Source of the DNA: CAXBDP01 sp963974465
Lineage (GTDB): Bacteria > Bacteroidota > Bacteroidia > Cytophagales > Cyclobacteriaceae
Assembly (NCBI GenBank): GCA_049340005.1
Contig: JBMPIY010000006.1
Reading direction: 5' to 3' (one strand)
Length of the DNA: 64,000 nucleotides
The position numbers were made by a program, and so were the translations under genes. The notes beneath the pieces are model-generated. The model saw only the letters and a list, made by a program, of their open reading frames with translations, had not been told where the DNA came from and ran no database searches. Below, piece after piece: positions 44,587-53,375 of the stretch (position 1 is its first letter; each line of letters starts with the position of its first letter).

Positions 44587-45576
44587 ATGCTAATATTTAT
44601 TACAGGTGCCAACGGATTGGTGGGAAGTGAAATTTGTAAAAGCCTTCTGGCAAAAGGGCATAGCATAAGAGCCACTCGTCGCAGTAATAGTAATATGAGT
44701 TTACTAGGAGGCACTGCCAGCAAAATTGAATGGGTAGAAGCAGATATTTTAGATTTGCCGACTATTGGTCAAAATCTAGACGGAGTTGAAGCATTTATTC
44801 ATGCTGCAGCAATGGTTTCATTCGATAAACGAGACCATAGCAGAATGATGAAGATAAATGTGGATGGAACCGCCGGCTTGGTCAACCTATGTATAGAGCA
44901 GAATGTGCCGCATTTCTTACTCATTAGCTCTGTCGCTGCTATTGGCAGGGTGAAGAATATTGATGTGATAGATGAAAAGACCAAATGGCAGACTTCGGAA
45001 CTCAACTCTCAATATGCCATCTCAAAGTATCATGCTGAAATGGAAGTATGGCGTGGAGGTGAGGAAGGGTTGAAATTTACGATTGTAAATCCATCAGTAG
45101 TATTAGGAATGGGCGATTTGCAGCAATCAAGCGCTAAGCTTTTCAAGTACGTATGGGATCAAAAGCCATTCTACACCGATGCTATTATCAATTACATCGA
45201 TGTGAAGGATGTGGCTGATATTACCTCCCGCTTTATTGAGCTGGGGCCGCAGAATGATCGCTTTATCTTAAATGCTGGAGATATTTATTACAAAGAATTT
45301 TTTCAGATTATGGCTAAGCATTTAGGCAAGCGTGCTCCTTTTATCAAAGCAAGCAAACCAATCGTTTGGGCAGCTGTAATTGCCGAAACATTGAAAGGCT
45401 GGATAACAGGTAGTAGGCCATTAGTAACAGCCGAAACCGCGAAGCTTTCTCAAAAGAATTTTAAATACAGAAACAATAAAATAAAAGAGAAACTTGGCAT
45501 TGAATTTTCTCCCTTGGAACAAACCATTGAAAGAATATGTACTGAACTGAAGGAAAAATTGTCAAAAGAAAAATAA
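44587..45576 (+). CDS. NAD(P)-dependent epimerase/reductase, extended SDR
   Basis: The 329-residue protein starts with a Rossmann fold (MLIFITGANGLVGSE), has an FIHAAAMVSF strand, SSVAAIGR, and the catalytic Tyr-x3-Lys in SQYAISKYHAE. It resembles the dihydroflavonol-4-reductase-like group often found in Bacteroidota, with no sugar-nucleotide signature. The tight spacing to rfbC may reflect co-transcription only. Substrate unknown. Confidence 0.85.
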   Translation: MLIFITGANGLVGSEICKSLLAKGHSIRATRRSNSNMSLLGGTASKIEWVEADILDLPTIGQNLDGVEAFIHAAAMVSFDKRDHSRMMKINVDGTAGLVNLCIEQNVPHFLLISSVAAIGRVKNIDVIDEKTKWQTSELNSQYAISKYHAEMEVWRGGEEGLKFTIVNPSVVLGMGDLQQSSAKLFKYVWDQKPFYTDAIINYIDVKDVADITSRFIELGPQNDRFILNAGDIYYKEFFQIMAKHLGKRAPFIKASKPIVWAAVIAETLKGWITGSRPLVTAETAKLSQKNFKYRNNKIKEKLGIEFSPLEQTIERICTELKEKLSKEK

Positions 45577-45663
45577 ATCCCTTCTTTTGAAAATAAATCT
45601 TCCAAAGACATTTTCTTTTGGCATTTTTCGTATATTTCTTAAAAGCTCTTTAAACCTAACCTT

Positions 45664-47070
45664 ATGCCTGAAGAATTCAGAAGAAGAGAGGAGGATAAAG
45701 ACCTCATCAAAAGGTTTGAGGAACATCTCAGCCAGCGTAGTCATTACTTTTTTGACGAAGACACTTTTGAGCAGATAATTCAACATTATCTGGATATAGA
45801 GAAAAACGCAAAAGCTCTAAAGGCTTGTGAAATAGCCTTGACGCAATATCCACTCAGTATGGAGTTGCTCCTATTAAAGGCGCAAGTACTTTCTAATATG
45901 AACGAATGGGATACTGCCATCGAAGTGTTAGAAACTGCTAATACTGTGTACCCCAATGATACTGAAATACTTGCACTTACAGGTACAATTTTCAACATGA
46001 TGGGTCGCTATGATGAAGCAGTGGAAGTGCTTAGCAAATCATTGGAAAGTACTGATGAGCCTGAAGAAATCTATTACCAAATAGGAATGGCTCACCAGAG
46101 CAACGCTAAATACAGAGAAGCTATAGAAGCCTATAAGAAAGCACTTGAACAGAATTTGCATCATGATGGCGCCTTGTACGAAATGGCTTTTTGCTTGGAC
46201 GTCCTAGATGAGCTTGAACAAAGTGTAGAGTATTACCAGAAATTTATTGATGAAGATCCGTACTCATCTTACGCTTGGTACAACTTGGGTATTGTTTATA
46301 ACAAGCTCGAGAAATTTGATTTGGCGATTGATGCTTATGACTATGCTATCCTAATAGACGAGGAATTTGCTAGTGCTTGGTTCAATTTGGCAAATGCCTA
46401 CATGAATCAAGAAAATTTCATAAAGGCATTGGAGGCATACAAAAAGACGCTTGATTTAGAAGGGCCTTCATCCGAAGTATTTTGTTGCATTGGGGCAGCT
46501 TATGAAAAAATGGCTCAATTTGAACTAGGCCTTAAGTACTATCAAAAAGCGGTAAAGATAGATGAGCTGTATGATGATGCTTGGTTTGGGATGGGCTCTT
46601 GCCTATTAAAGCAAGAAAAGTACTTTGAAGCAATTCATTTTCTTACGAAAGCTTTAAAGATAAATTCGGATAATTTTGAGTTTTGGCTTGCCAAGGCAGC
46701 TGCAGAATACAAAACTGGCAATGTAGTTTCGGCCATGGAAGCTTATGAAGAAGCTATCGCAATAGATCCTACATCAGTAGAGTGTTGGTTAGATTTATCA
46801 TTCATTTCTTTTGAGCAGGGCAATTTCGATAAAGCTGTTACTTTGATGGAAGAGGCCTTAGAAGAGGTGCCTGATGAGCCTGCTTTCCATTATCGGATGA
46901 CAGCCTACTTAATCGGCAATGGGAAGTACCAAGAAGCCTTCCATTTTCTAGAAAATGCATTAATTTTGGATTTCGATATGCATACAGTGCTTTTCGATTT
47001 CTTTCCTAATCTAGAAATTCAGAAAGTACTCTTCAAAATAATCGATCAATACAAAAGAGATAATCATTAA
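45664..47070 (+). CDS. Soluble tetratricopeptide repeat protein
   Basis: The 468-residue protein has no signal peptide or membrane helix and is made of about eleven to twelve TPR units from residue 35 to the end (e.g. YYQKFIDEDPYSSYAWYNLG, ALEAYKKTLDLEGPSSEVF, AMEAYEEAIAIDPTSVECW). It is a scaffold; partners are unknown. N-terminus is highly charged (MPEEFRRREEDKDLIKRFEE). Flanked by an SDR gene and a ComA-like gene. Confidence 0.85.
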   Translation: MPEEFRRREEDKDLIKRFEEHLSQRSHYFFDEDTFEQIIQHYLDIEKNAKALKACEIALTQYPLSMELLLLKAQVLSNMNEWDTAIEVLETANTVYPNDTEILALTGTIFNMMGRYDEAVEVLSKSLESTDEPEEIYYQIGMAHQSNAKYREAIEAYKKALEQNLHHDGALYEMAFCLDVLDELEQSVEYYQKFIDEDPYSSYAWYNLGIVYNKLEKFDLAIDAYDYAILIDEEFASAWFNLANAYMNQENFIKALEAYKKTLDLEGPSSEVFCCIGAAYEKMAQFELGLKYYQKAVKIDELYDDAWFGMGSCLLKQEKYFEAIHFLTKALKINSDNFEFWLAKAAAEYKTGNVVSAMEAYEEAIAIDPTSVECWLDLSFISFEQGNFDKAVTLMEEALEEVPDEPAFHYRMTAYLIGNGKYQEAFHFLENALILDFDMHTVLFDFFPNLEIQKVLFKIIDQYKRDNH

Positions 47071-47121
47071 AACCGAATAAGATCACATTCTTTAACATCG
47101 GTTTTATCATTTGTAATTTGA

Positions 47122-47162
47122 AAGCAACCTTTAGAAATTATCATTTCGATGGTTGTTTTTTT
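47122..47162 (+). terminator. Terminator-like hairpin after the TPR gene
   Basis: AAGCAACC (47122-47129) pairs with GGTTGTTT (47151-47158, one G-T), an inner GAAAT/ATTTC stem sits within, and a T run continues to 47162. Confidence 0.55.
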
Positions 47163-47187
47163 AATGTAAAATAGAAATCAAAATCAC

Positions 47188-47964
47188 ATGAATTACCTGT
47201 TAAACGAACTTCCTGAGCGTACGCAAAAACCGAGGGAAGATGGCTACACCATGGCCATGGATAAAGGGCTTAGCCTTAGAGAAGCTGAGGATTTTCTTAG
47301 CGTAGCTGAATCCTATGTAGATATTGTAAAATTGGGTTGGGGCACTTCATTCGTGACACCAAACTTGGATAAGAAAATTACTTTGTATCAGAAGCATGGC
47401 ATTCCAGTATATTTTGGGGGCACTTTGTTTGAAGCATTTGTAGTGAGAAATCAGTTTGATGACTATGTGGAGTTACTAAAACAATACAATGTGACTCATG
47501 CTGAGGTTTCTGATGGCTCAGTGGTAATGCCGCATGATTTGAAATTGAAATATATATCCAAATTGGCAGAAACATGCACGGTACTTTCAGAAGTAGGGTC
47601 TAAGGATGTTGACAAAATTATACCTCCCTATAAGTGGATTGAATTGATGCGTAAGGAATTGGATGCTGGAGCTTGGAAAGTAATTGGCGAAGCGCGGGAG
47701 GGAGGCAATGTCGGCTTATTCCGCTCATCTGGTGAAGTTCGCGAAGGTTTAGTTGAAGAAATTCTAACTCAAATACCTTCTGAAAAAATTATTTGGGAAG
47801 CACCTCAAAAGGGTCAGCAAGTTTGGTTCATTGAATTGTTAGGCGCAAATGTGAATTTGGGAAATATTTCTCCAAATGAAGTATTACCGCTTGAGACTAT
47901 TCGTTTAGGGTTGAGAGGAGACACATTCTCTACTTTTATCAAAAGGGATAAAGTTTCAGAATAA
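47188..47964 (+). CDS. Phosphosulfolactate synthase (ComA-like)
   Basis: The 258-residue TIM-barrel enzyme family adds sulfite to phosphoenolpyruvate, giving 2-phospho-3-sulfolactate. DYVDIVKLGWGTSFV-type strand (residues 38-56), then HGIPVYFGGTLFEAFV, HAEVSDGSVVMPHDLK, SEVGSKD, VIGEAREGGNVGLFRSSGEV and ANVNLGNISPNEVLPLETIR are the ComA signature segments. In methanogens it makes coenzyme M; in Bacteroidota its product may enter sulfonate metabolism, for instance sulfolactate or sulfonolipid precursors (inference). No comB/comC-type genes are adjacent. Confidence 0.87.
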   Translation: MNYLLNELPERTQKPREDGYTMAMDKGLSLREAEDFLSVAESYVDIVKLGWGTSFVTPNLDKKITLYQKHGIPVYFGGTLFEAFVVRNQFDDYVELLKQYNVTHAEVSDGSVVMPHDLKLKYISKLAETCTVLSEVGSKDVDKIIPPYKWIELMRKELDAGAWKVIGEAREGGNVGLFRSSGEVREGLVEEILTQIPSEKIIWEAPQKGQQVWFIELLGANVNLGNISPNEVLPLETIRLGLRGDTFSTFIKRDKVSE

Positions 47965-48015
47965 TTGGTACCAGAATACCTATCTGATTTGGTGTTTTTG
48001 CTTTAGAACCTGCTT

Positions 48016-48960
48016 ATGAATAAACTACTTCCTTATATTCTTTTGTACCTGAAAGGATTGTCCATGGGCGGGGCAGATGTAATACCGGGAGTTTCTGGTG
48101 GCACAATTGCCTTTATTACGGGAATATACGAGAGACTATTGAATGCCATAAAATCTGTTGATCTTGAGGCATTGAAGCTATTAATCCGATTTGACCTAAG
48201 TGGATTTTGGAAAAAGATTGATGGGACGTTTTTGATAGTTTTATTGCTCGGTATTGCAACCAGCGTGCTGTCACTTGCTAAGCTCATTACCTTTTTGCTT
48301 CTCACTTATCCGATCCAAGTCTGGTCATTCTTTTTCGGCTTAATTATTATATCAGCCATATTAGTAGCTAAAAGCATACATCATTGGAAACCAATTGACT
48401 ACCTTGCCTTAGTACTTGGTATTGTAATAGCTTATCTAATTACTGCGGCGTCACCAGCTACTACTTCAGATAGCTTGTTTTTCATTTTTGTAAGTGGAGC
48501 AATTGCCATTACAGCGATGATATTGCCAGGTATTTCAGGCTCATTTATACTATTGCTACTTGGTAAATATCAATACATGATGCAAGCTCTTTCGGATATT
48601 AACATTCCGGTGATCCTAGTGTTTATTTCTGGATGTGTTTTAGGTCTTCTCTCGATGGCTCGTGGTATTAGCTGGTTACTAAAAAGATTTTATAATCCAA
48701 CAATTGCGTTGTTGGCAGGTTTTATGGTAGGTTCACTCAATAAGGTCTGGCCTTGGAAAAAAGTAGTAGAATCGATAATTGATAGACATGGAGAAGCAAA
48801 ACCCATAAAGGAGCAAAACTTATTGCCAAATGAATATTTAGAAGCCACAGGTCAAGACCCATTCTTTTTACAAGCACTATTTTTCATTTTCATTGGAATT
48901 GCGATTGTAATTTCGATTGAAAGAGTAGCTAATCTATTAAAAGTTAGAGATGTCAAGTAA
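48016..48960 (+). CDS. DUF368 membrane protein
   Basis: The 314-residue inner-membrane protein has about eight to nine helices. The family signature GGADVIPGVSGGTIAFITGIYE lies at residues 18-39, and a second half-repeat AITAMILPGISGSFILLLLG follows near 170, reflecting internal duplication. Work on DUF368 proteins links the family to recycling of undecaprenyl phosphate across the membrane; that assignment for this member is by family. Its last 11 bp overlap aroE. Confidence 0.9.
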   Translation: MNKLLPYILLYLKGLSMGGADVIPGVSGGTIAFITGIYERLLNAIKSVDLEALKLLIRFDLSGFWKKIDGTFLIVLLLGIATSVLSLAKLITFLLLTYPIQVWSFFFGLIIISAILVAKSIHHWKPIDYLALVLGIVIAYLITAASPATTSDSLFFIFVSGAIAITAMILPGISGSFILLLLGKYQYMMQALSDINIPVILVFISGCVLGLLSMARGISWLLKRFYNPTIALLAGFMVGSLNKVWPWKKVVESIIDRHGEAKPIKEQNLLPNEYLEATGQDPFFLQALFFIFIGIAIVISIERVANLLKVRDVK

Positions 48961-49708
48961 CACCATTTTATTTGCCTTATTAGGCTATCCTTTGAGTCAT
49001 TCTTTTTCTCAAGGTCATTTTCGAGATAAATTTGAGAAGGAAGGATTGACCGACCATGATTATATTTTGCTAGATCTCCCGCAAATAGATGATTTGCCTA
49101 AGCAGCTTGATAAGCTACCGAATTTAAGAGGTTTCAATGTTACCATTCCTTATAAAGAAAAAGTGATTGCTTTTCTTTCTGAATTGGATCCATCAGCTGA
49201 GCGAATAGGCGCAGTAAATGTGGTGAAAATGGAAAATGGAATTTGGAAAGGGTATAATTCAGATTATTATGGCTTCCAAAAATCATTAGAGGAATTTCTG
49301 CCCAAAAAACTTGTCAAGAAGGCTATTGTATTAGGAAGTGGTGGAGCATCTAAAGCAGCAATTGTAGCTCTTGAAGATTTGGGATTTGAAGTTTTAAAAG
49401 TCTCTCGTAATCCACAAGCCAAAACTCATACAATTTCTTATGACAAATTAAAGTCGATGGAAAATTGGGCAGATGAATATCCGCTTATTGTGAATGCAAC
49501 ACCTTTGGGCACATACCCAAATTTGAATAGTTGCCCGGATCTCTACTACACCAAATTGAGTAACAAAAATTTGCTTTATGATATGGTTTATAACCCAAGC
49601 GAAACTTTGTTTATGAAGCGTGGGTTGGAGTTGGGAGCTAAGGTGAAAAATGGCTTAGATATGTTGCACTATCAAGCTGAGAAAGCTTGGGAAATATGGC
49701 AGGCTTAG
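48950..49708 (+). CDS. aroE: Shikimate dehydrogenase
   Basis: The 252-residue NADPH enzyme of aromatic amino-acid synthesis. LLGYPLSHSFSQGHF is the shikimate-binding start, NVTIPYKEKV holds the catalytic Lys, GAVNVVK and YNSDYYGF follow, then VLGSGGASKAAIVAL the nucleotide loop, NATPLGTYP and NGLDMLHYQAEKAW. Starts inside the end of the DUF368 gene, indicating coupling; uvrB begins 8 bp after its stop. Confidence 0.95.
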   Translation: MSSNTILFALLGYPLSHSFSQGHFRDKFEKEGLTDHDYILLDLPQIDDLPKQLDKLPNLRGFNVTIPYKEKVIAFLSELDPSAERIGAVNVVKMENGIWKGYNSDYYGFQKSLEEFLPKKLVKKAIVLGSGGASKAAIVALEDLGFEVLKVSRNPQAKTHTISYDKLKSMENWADEYPLIVNATPLGTYPNLNSCPDLYYTKLSNKNLLYDMVYNPSETLFMKRGLELGAKVKNGLDMLHYQAEKAWEIWQA

Positions 49709-49715
49709 TTTCATT

Positions 49716-51740
49716 ATGGAATTTAAACTCACATCTGAATTTTCGCCCACTGGTGACCAGCCAACTGCCATAAAGCAGCTGACTGAAGGACTCAATAATG
49801 GAGAGCCCTGGCAAACATTATTAGGTGTGACAGGCTCTGGTAAAACATTCACCATAGCGAATACCATTGCTCAAGTAAAAAAGCCTACATTAATTCTGAG
49901 CCACAATAAGACTTTGGCAGCGCAGCTTTATGGTGAGTTCAAAAATTTCTTTCCTGAAAATGCCGTAGAGTATTTTATATCCTATTACGATTACTATCAG
50001 CCTGAAGCTTACATCCCAAATTCCAATGTATATATAGAGAAGGATTTATCTATTAATGAAGAAATAGAGAAACTACGGTTAGCAGCTACTTCTGCTTTGC
50101 TTTCCGGTCGTCGAGATGTAATTGTCGTTGCTTCAGTTTCCTGTATTTACGGAATTGGTAATCCAGAGGAATTTGGTAAAAATATTATTCGCTTGCAGCA
50201 AGGGGATATGATCTCTCGCTCGAAGCTACTATTTGCACTTGTGGATATTCTCTACAGTCGTACTGAGGCTGAGTTCAAAAGAGGCAATTTTAGAGTTAAA
50301 GGAGATACACTAGATATTTATCCAGCCTATGCTGATTTCGCTTTTCGGATATATTTTTTTGGAGATGAAATTGAGGCAATTCAGCGCATAGACCCTGAAA
50401 CTGGTAAGAAACAATCTGATGAAAGCATAATTTCAATTTACCCTGCAAACCTGTTTGTGACAAGTAAGGACGTAGTACAAACTGCGATTAAAGAAATACA
50501 AGATGATCTTGTATTGCGTCTACATCAATTTGAAGATGAGCGTAGATTCCTAGAAGCCAAAAGATTGAAAGAGCGAACAGAATTTGATTTGGAGATGATT
50601 CGAGAGTTGGGTTATTGTTCGGGTGTGGAAAACTATAGTCGATATTTCGATCGACGAGAAGCTGGAGCGAGGCCATTCTGTTTGATAGATTATTTTCCAG
50701 AAGATTTTTTGATGGTAATAGATGAGAGCCACGTGACCATTCCGCAAGTGCGTGCTATGTGGGGAGGTGATAGAAGTCGAAAAGTTAACTTGGTAGATTA
50801 TGGATTCCGTTTGCCATCTGCAATGGATAATAGGCCATTGACCTTTACTGAATTTGAGGGCTTGATTGGGCAGACAATCTTTGTAAGTGCAACACCTGCA
50901 GATTACGAATTGAGAAAATCGGAAGGAATTGTAATTGAGCAATTAATTAGACCAACTGGGTTGCTGGATCCAGAGATTGATGTAAGACCAAGTTTGAATC
51001 AAATTGATGATTTGCTTGAAGAAATCAATCTTCGCGTAGAGCGGGAGGAAAGGGTGCTGATAACCACGCTCACCAAACGAATGGCTGAAGAACTAACTAA
51101 GTTTCTTGAGAGAGCTGGAGTTAGAACTCGTTACATCCACTCAGAAGTTGATACGCTGGATCGTATTGAAATATTGCGTGACTTGCGATTAGGGATTTTT
51201 GATGTATTAGTAGGAGTCAATTTATTACGTGAAGGACTCGATTTGCCAGAGGTTTCTTTGGTAGCCATTATGGATGCAGATAAGGAGGGGTTTTTAAGAA
51301 GCCACCGTTCTCTAGTGCAGACTATTGGACGAGCAGCCAGAAACCAAAATGGAAAGGTGATAATGTATGCAGATAAGATAACTGAAAGCATGCGTGTTGC
51401 CATTGATGAAACCAATAGACGTAGAGATACGCAAATGGCTTATAATAAAGAGCATGGCATTACGCCACTTACGATTACTAGATCCAAAGAGGCAATAATG
51501 GGTCAAACCAAAGTAGCTGATTCTAAGAAAGGTTCGAACAAGAAATACTATGTAGAGCCTGAAGAAGCCAATGTGGCAGCTGATCCCGTAGTTGCCTATC
51601 TGGATAAGGATAAACTCGGCAAGCTGATAGATCAAACAAAGAGGAAAATGGAGAAAGCCGCTAAGGATCTTGATTTTATGGAAGCTGCAAAATTGCGAGA
51701 TGAAATGGTAGAATTAGAGACTCTATATAAGAGTAAATAA
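49716..51740 (+). CDS. uvrB: Excinuclease ABC subunit B
   Basis: The 674-residue damage-verification helicase of nucleotide excision repair. Walker A GVTGSGKTFTIAN (about 37-49), the beta-hairpin YYDYYQPEAYIP, the DESH box (IDESHVTIPQ), helicase motifs GVNLLREGLDLPEVSLV and QTIGRAARN, and a C-terminal UVR motif (MEKAAKDLDFMEAAKLRDEM) are all present. Full length. Confidence 0.97.
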   Translation: MEFKLTSEFSPTGDQPTAIKQLTEGLNNGEPWQTLLGVTGSGKTFTIANTIAQVKKPTLILSHNKTLAAQLYGEFKNFFPENAVEYFISYYDYYQPEAYIPNSNVYIEKDLSINEEIEKLRLAATSALLSGRRDVIVVASVSCIYGIGNPEEFGKNIIRLQQGDMISRSKLLFALVDILYSRTEAEFKRGNFRVKGDTLDIYPAYADFAFRIYFFGDEIEAIQRIDPETGKKQSDESIISIYPANLFVTSKDVVQTAIKEIQDDLVLRLHQFEDERRFLEAKRLKERTEFDLEMIRELGYCSGVENYSRYFDRREAGARPFCLIDYFPEDFLMVIDESHVTIPQVRAMWGGDRSRKVNLVDYGFRLPSAMDNRPLTFTEFEGLIGQTIFVSATPADYELRKSEGIVIEQLIRPTGLLDPEIDVRPSLNQIDDLLEEINLRVEREERVLITTLTKRMAEELTKFLERAGVRTRYIHSEVDTLDRIEILRDLRLGIFDVLVGVNLLREGLDLPEVSLVAIMDADKEGFLRSHRSLVQTIGRAARNQNGKVIMYADKITESMRVAIDETNRRRDTQMAYNKEHGITPLTITRSKEAIMGQTKVADSKKGSNKKYYVEPEEANVAADPVVAYLDKDKLGKLIDQTKRKMEKAAKDLDFMEAAKLRDEMVELETLYKSK

Positions 51741-51951
51741 ACTTATTAGACCTCTCACTTTTTTTCCAGTTATTGTATGATTTGTGAGTCTACAGTAAAT
51801 AATCACCCGCTTACCTTAAAAATACCCTTGTATTTATTTATAGTTTATTAATATTGCATAAGTAACAAAAAAGCGGTATTGATCAACAATAGTTTTTTGC
51901 CGCAATTTGTCTTGATTTTTTGATGAGCTAGTACCAATAAATAGCATTACT

Positions 51952-53145
51952 TTGGAGTTTGAGTTGCTTCGATTTATTTTATACTTTGTTGGATCAATCA
52001 CTACATTCACAAGTGTTATATTGATTTTTAAAGGTTCGGTATGGCCATTAAATAACCGTTTAATGGGTTTTATTTTTCTGATTTCAAATACATATATAAT
52101 TGTTACATTCCTGATAGTCACAGGTAATATTATTCAAATTCCACATCTTTTTCGTGCTTTTGCTCCCACTTATTATTTGATTGGCCCTCTCTTGCTTTTT
52201 TATTTCAGAGGGGCCGTTTTTAATAAGGTTATTGTTTGGAATAAAGATTGGCCTCATTTTTTACCAGCTCTCATTCAGTTTATCGATCTGATTCCTTTTT
52301 ATTTGAAGCCAAGCTTTGAAAAGAGAGAAATACTTGAGAGAATTTTAGTAGATGCTAGGCTCACAGATTTCGAGGGTTCAGGATTTTTGGGAGCAGAGGT
52401 TCATAGCATCTTACGGTTAGTGCTATTATTTGCTTATTTAGTCTACTTATTTGTTTGCCTGTTTAAAAGTAGTAGAAGAATTCATCACTTTCAAAATGGT
52501 AAATCATTTTTCCAATTGCTATTTTTGATACTAGTAGTCTTTTCATTGGGAACGATTAACTCCTCTATTCATTTAATCAATTCTTTTTCTTCAGATTTAT
52601 CAACCAGTTTTTCAAGCAGCAGCTTCCCATATTTTGTGTTAATAGTAAGCTCCTTTGTTGTTTACTTATTCCTTCATGGTTTTATCTTTTTTATGCCTGA
52701 GACTACTTTTAGCTTGCCTGATCCAAGTAAATTAAAGAAGTATGATATGCTAAAAAAAGACACAGCTGAAGTAACTGAACCCATTGAAACCAAGAAGGAG
52801 TTAGAATTATCTGCCAGTATTTTAAGTAAACTTGAGATTGGGATGAGAGTGGAGAAATGGTTCCAAATCAATGGACTTACGGTAGAGGAATGTGCGAAGA
52901 AATTGGAATGTGAAAGATACATTTTGTCAAAGATTATCAATGGACATTATAAAATGCGCTTCAACGATTATGTCAATTTTCATAGGGTTGAATTCGTAAA
53001 GAATGAGATTAAGAAGGGCTCCACAAAGAAAATAACACTAGAAGGACTTTCAGAAGAGGCAGGTTTTAATTCTCGCACAACGTTCTACAATGCATTCATA
53101 AAACACGAGGGATTAAGTCCACAAGAGTACCTCAAACGCTCTTGA
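51952..53145 (+). CDS. Membrane-anchored AraC-family transcriptional regulator
   Basis: The 397-residue protein has seven or so N-terminal helices (to about 245) with the YYLIGPLLLFYFRG motif typical of Bacteroidota membrane AraC proteins, a linker, and a C-terminal helix-turn-helix domain (about 295-395: LTVEECAKKLECERYILSKI and LEGLSEEAGFNSRTTFYNAF). TTG 51952 is the only suitable start. It likely senses an extracellular cue and binds DNA from the membrane. The giant adhesin gene lies 230 bp downstream, a possible target. Confidence 0.87.
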   Translation: MEFELLRFILYFVGSITTFTSVILIFKGSVWPLNNRLMGFIFLISNTYIIVTFLIVTGNIIQIPHLFRAFAPTYYLIGPLLLFYFRGAVFNKVIVWNKDWPHFLPALIQFIDLIPFYLKPSFEKREILERILVDARLTDFEGSGFLGAEVHSILRLVLLFAYLVYLFVCLFKSSRRIHHFQNGKSFFQLLFLILVVFSLGTINSSIHLINSFSSDLSTSFSSSSFPYFVLIVSSFVVYLFLHGFIFFMPETTFSLPDPSKLKKYDMLKKDTAEVTEPIETKKELELSASILSKLEIGMRVEKWFQINGLTVEECAKKLECERYILSKIINGHYKMRFNDYVNFHRVEFVKNEIKKGSTKKITLEGLSEEAGFNSRTTFYNAFIKHEGLSPQEYLKRS

Positions 53146-53375
53146 TTCCTTTGTTCAATATTTGAAAATAATGTTTCATTTCTGAATTAAGTATATTCTT
53201 TTTTTTCAAAAACTTAAGTGTAAACTACTCACTTTCAGTCGAATAAAATTTTATTGGTTTCATTTTAGAAACCTGAACACCACAATTAACTAATAACAAG
53301 TTGCTGCTACTATATTTATTGTCGTATAGGACTATTTTTTTGTTGTTAACGATAGTAAATATTAATTGTTAAACC

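Noticed and set aside
47965..48010. Partial hairpin around ACCAGA/TCTG before the DUF368 gene
   Set aside because: The stem is interrupted and the T run is short; not convincing as a terminator.
51741..51951. Imperfect GCGG/CCGC symmetry with an inner TTGATCAA palindrome
   Set aside because: Pairs do not extend beyond four bases at the outer arm; likely chance in AT-rich sequence.
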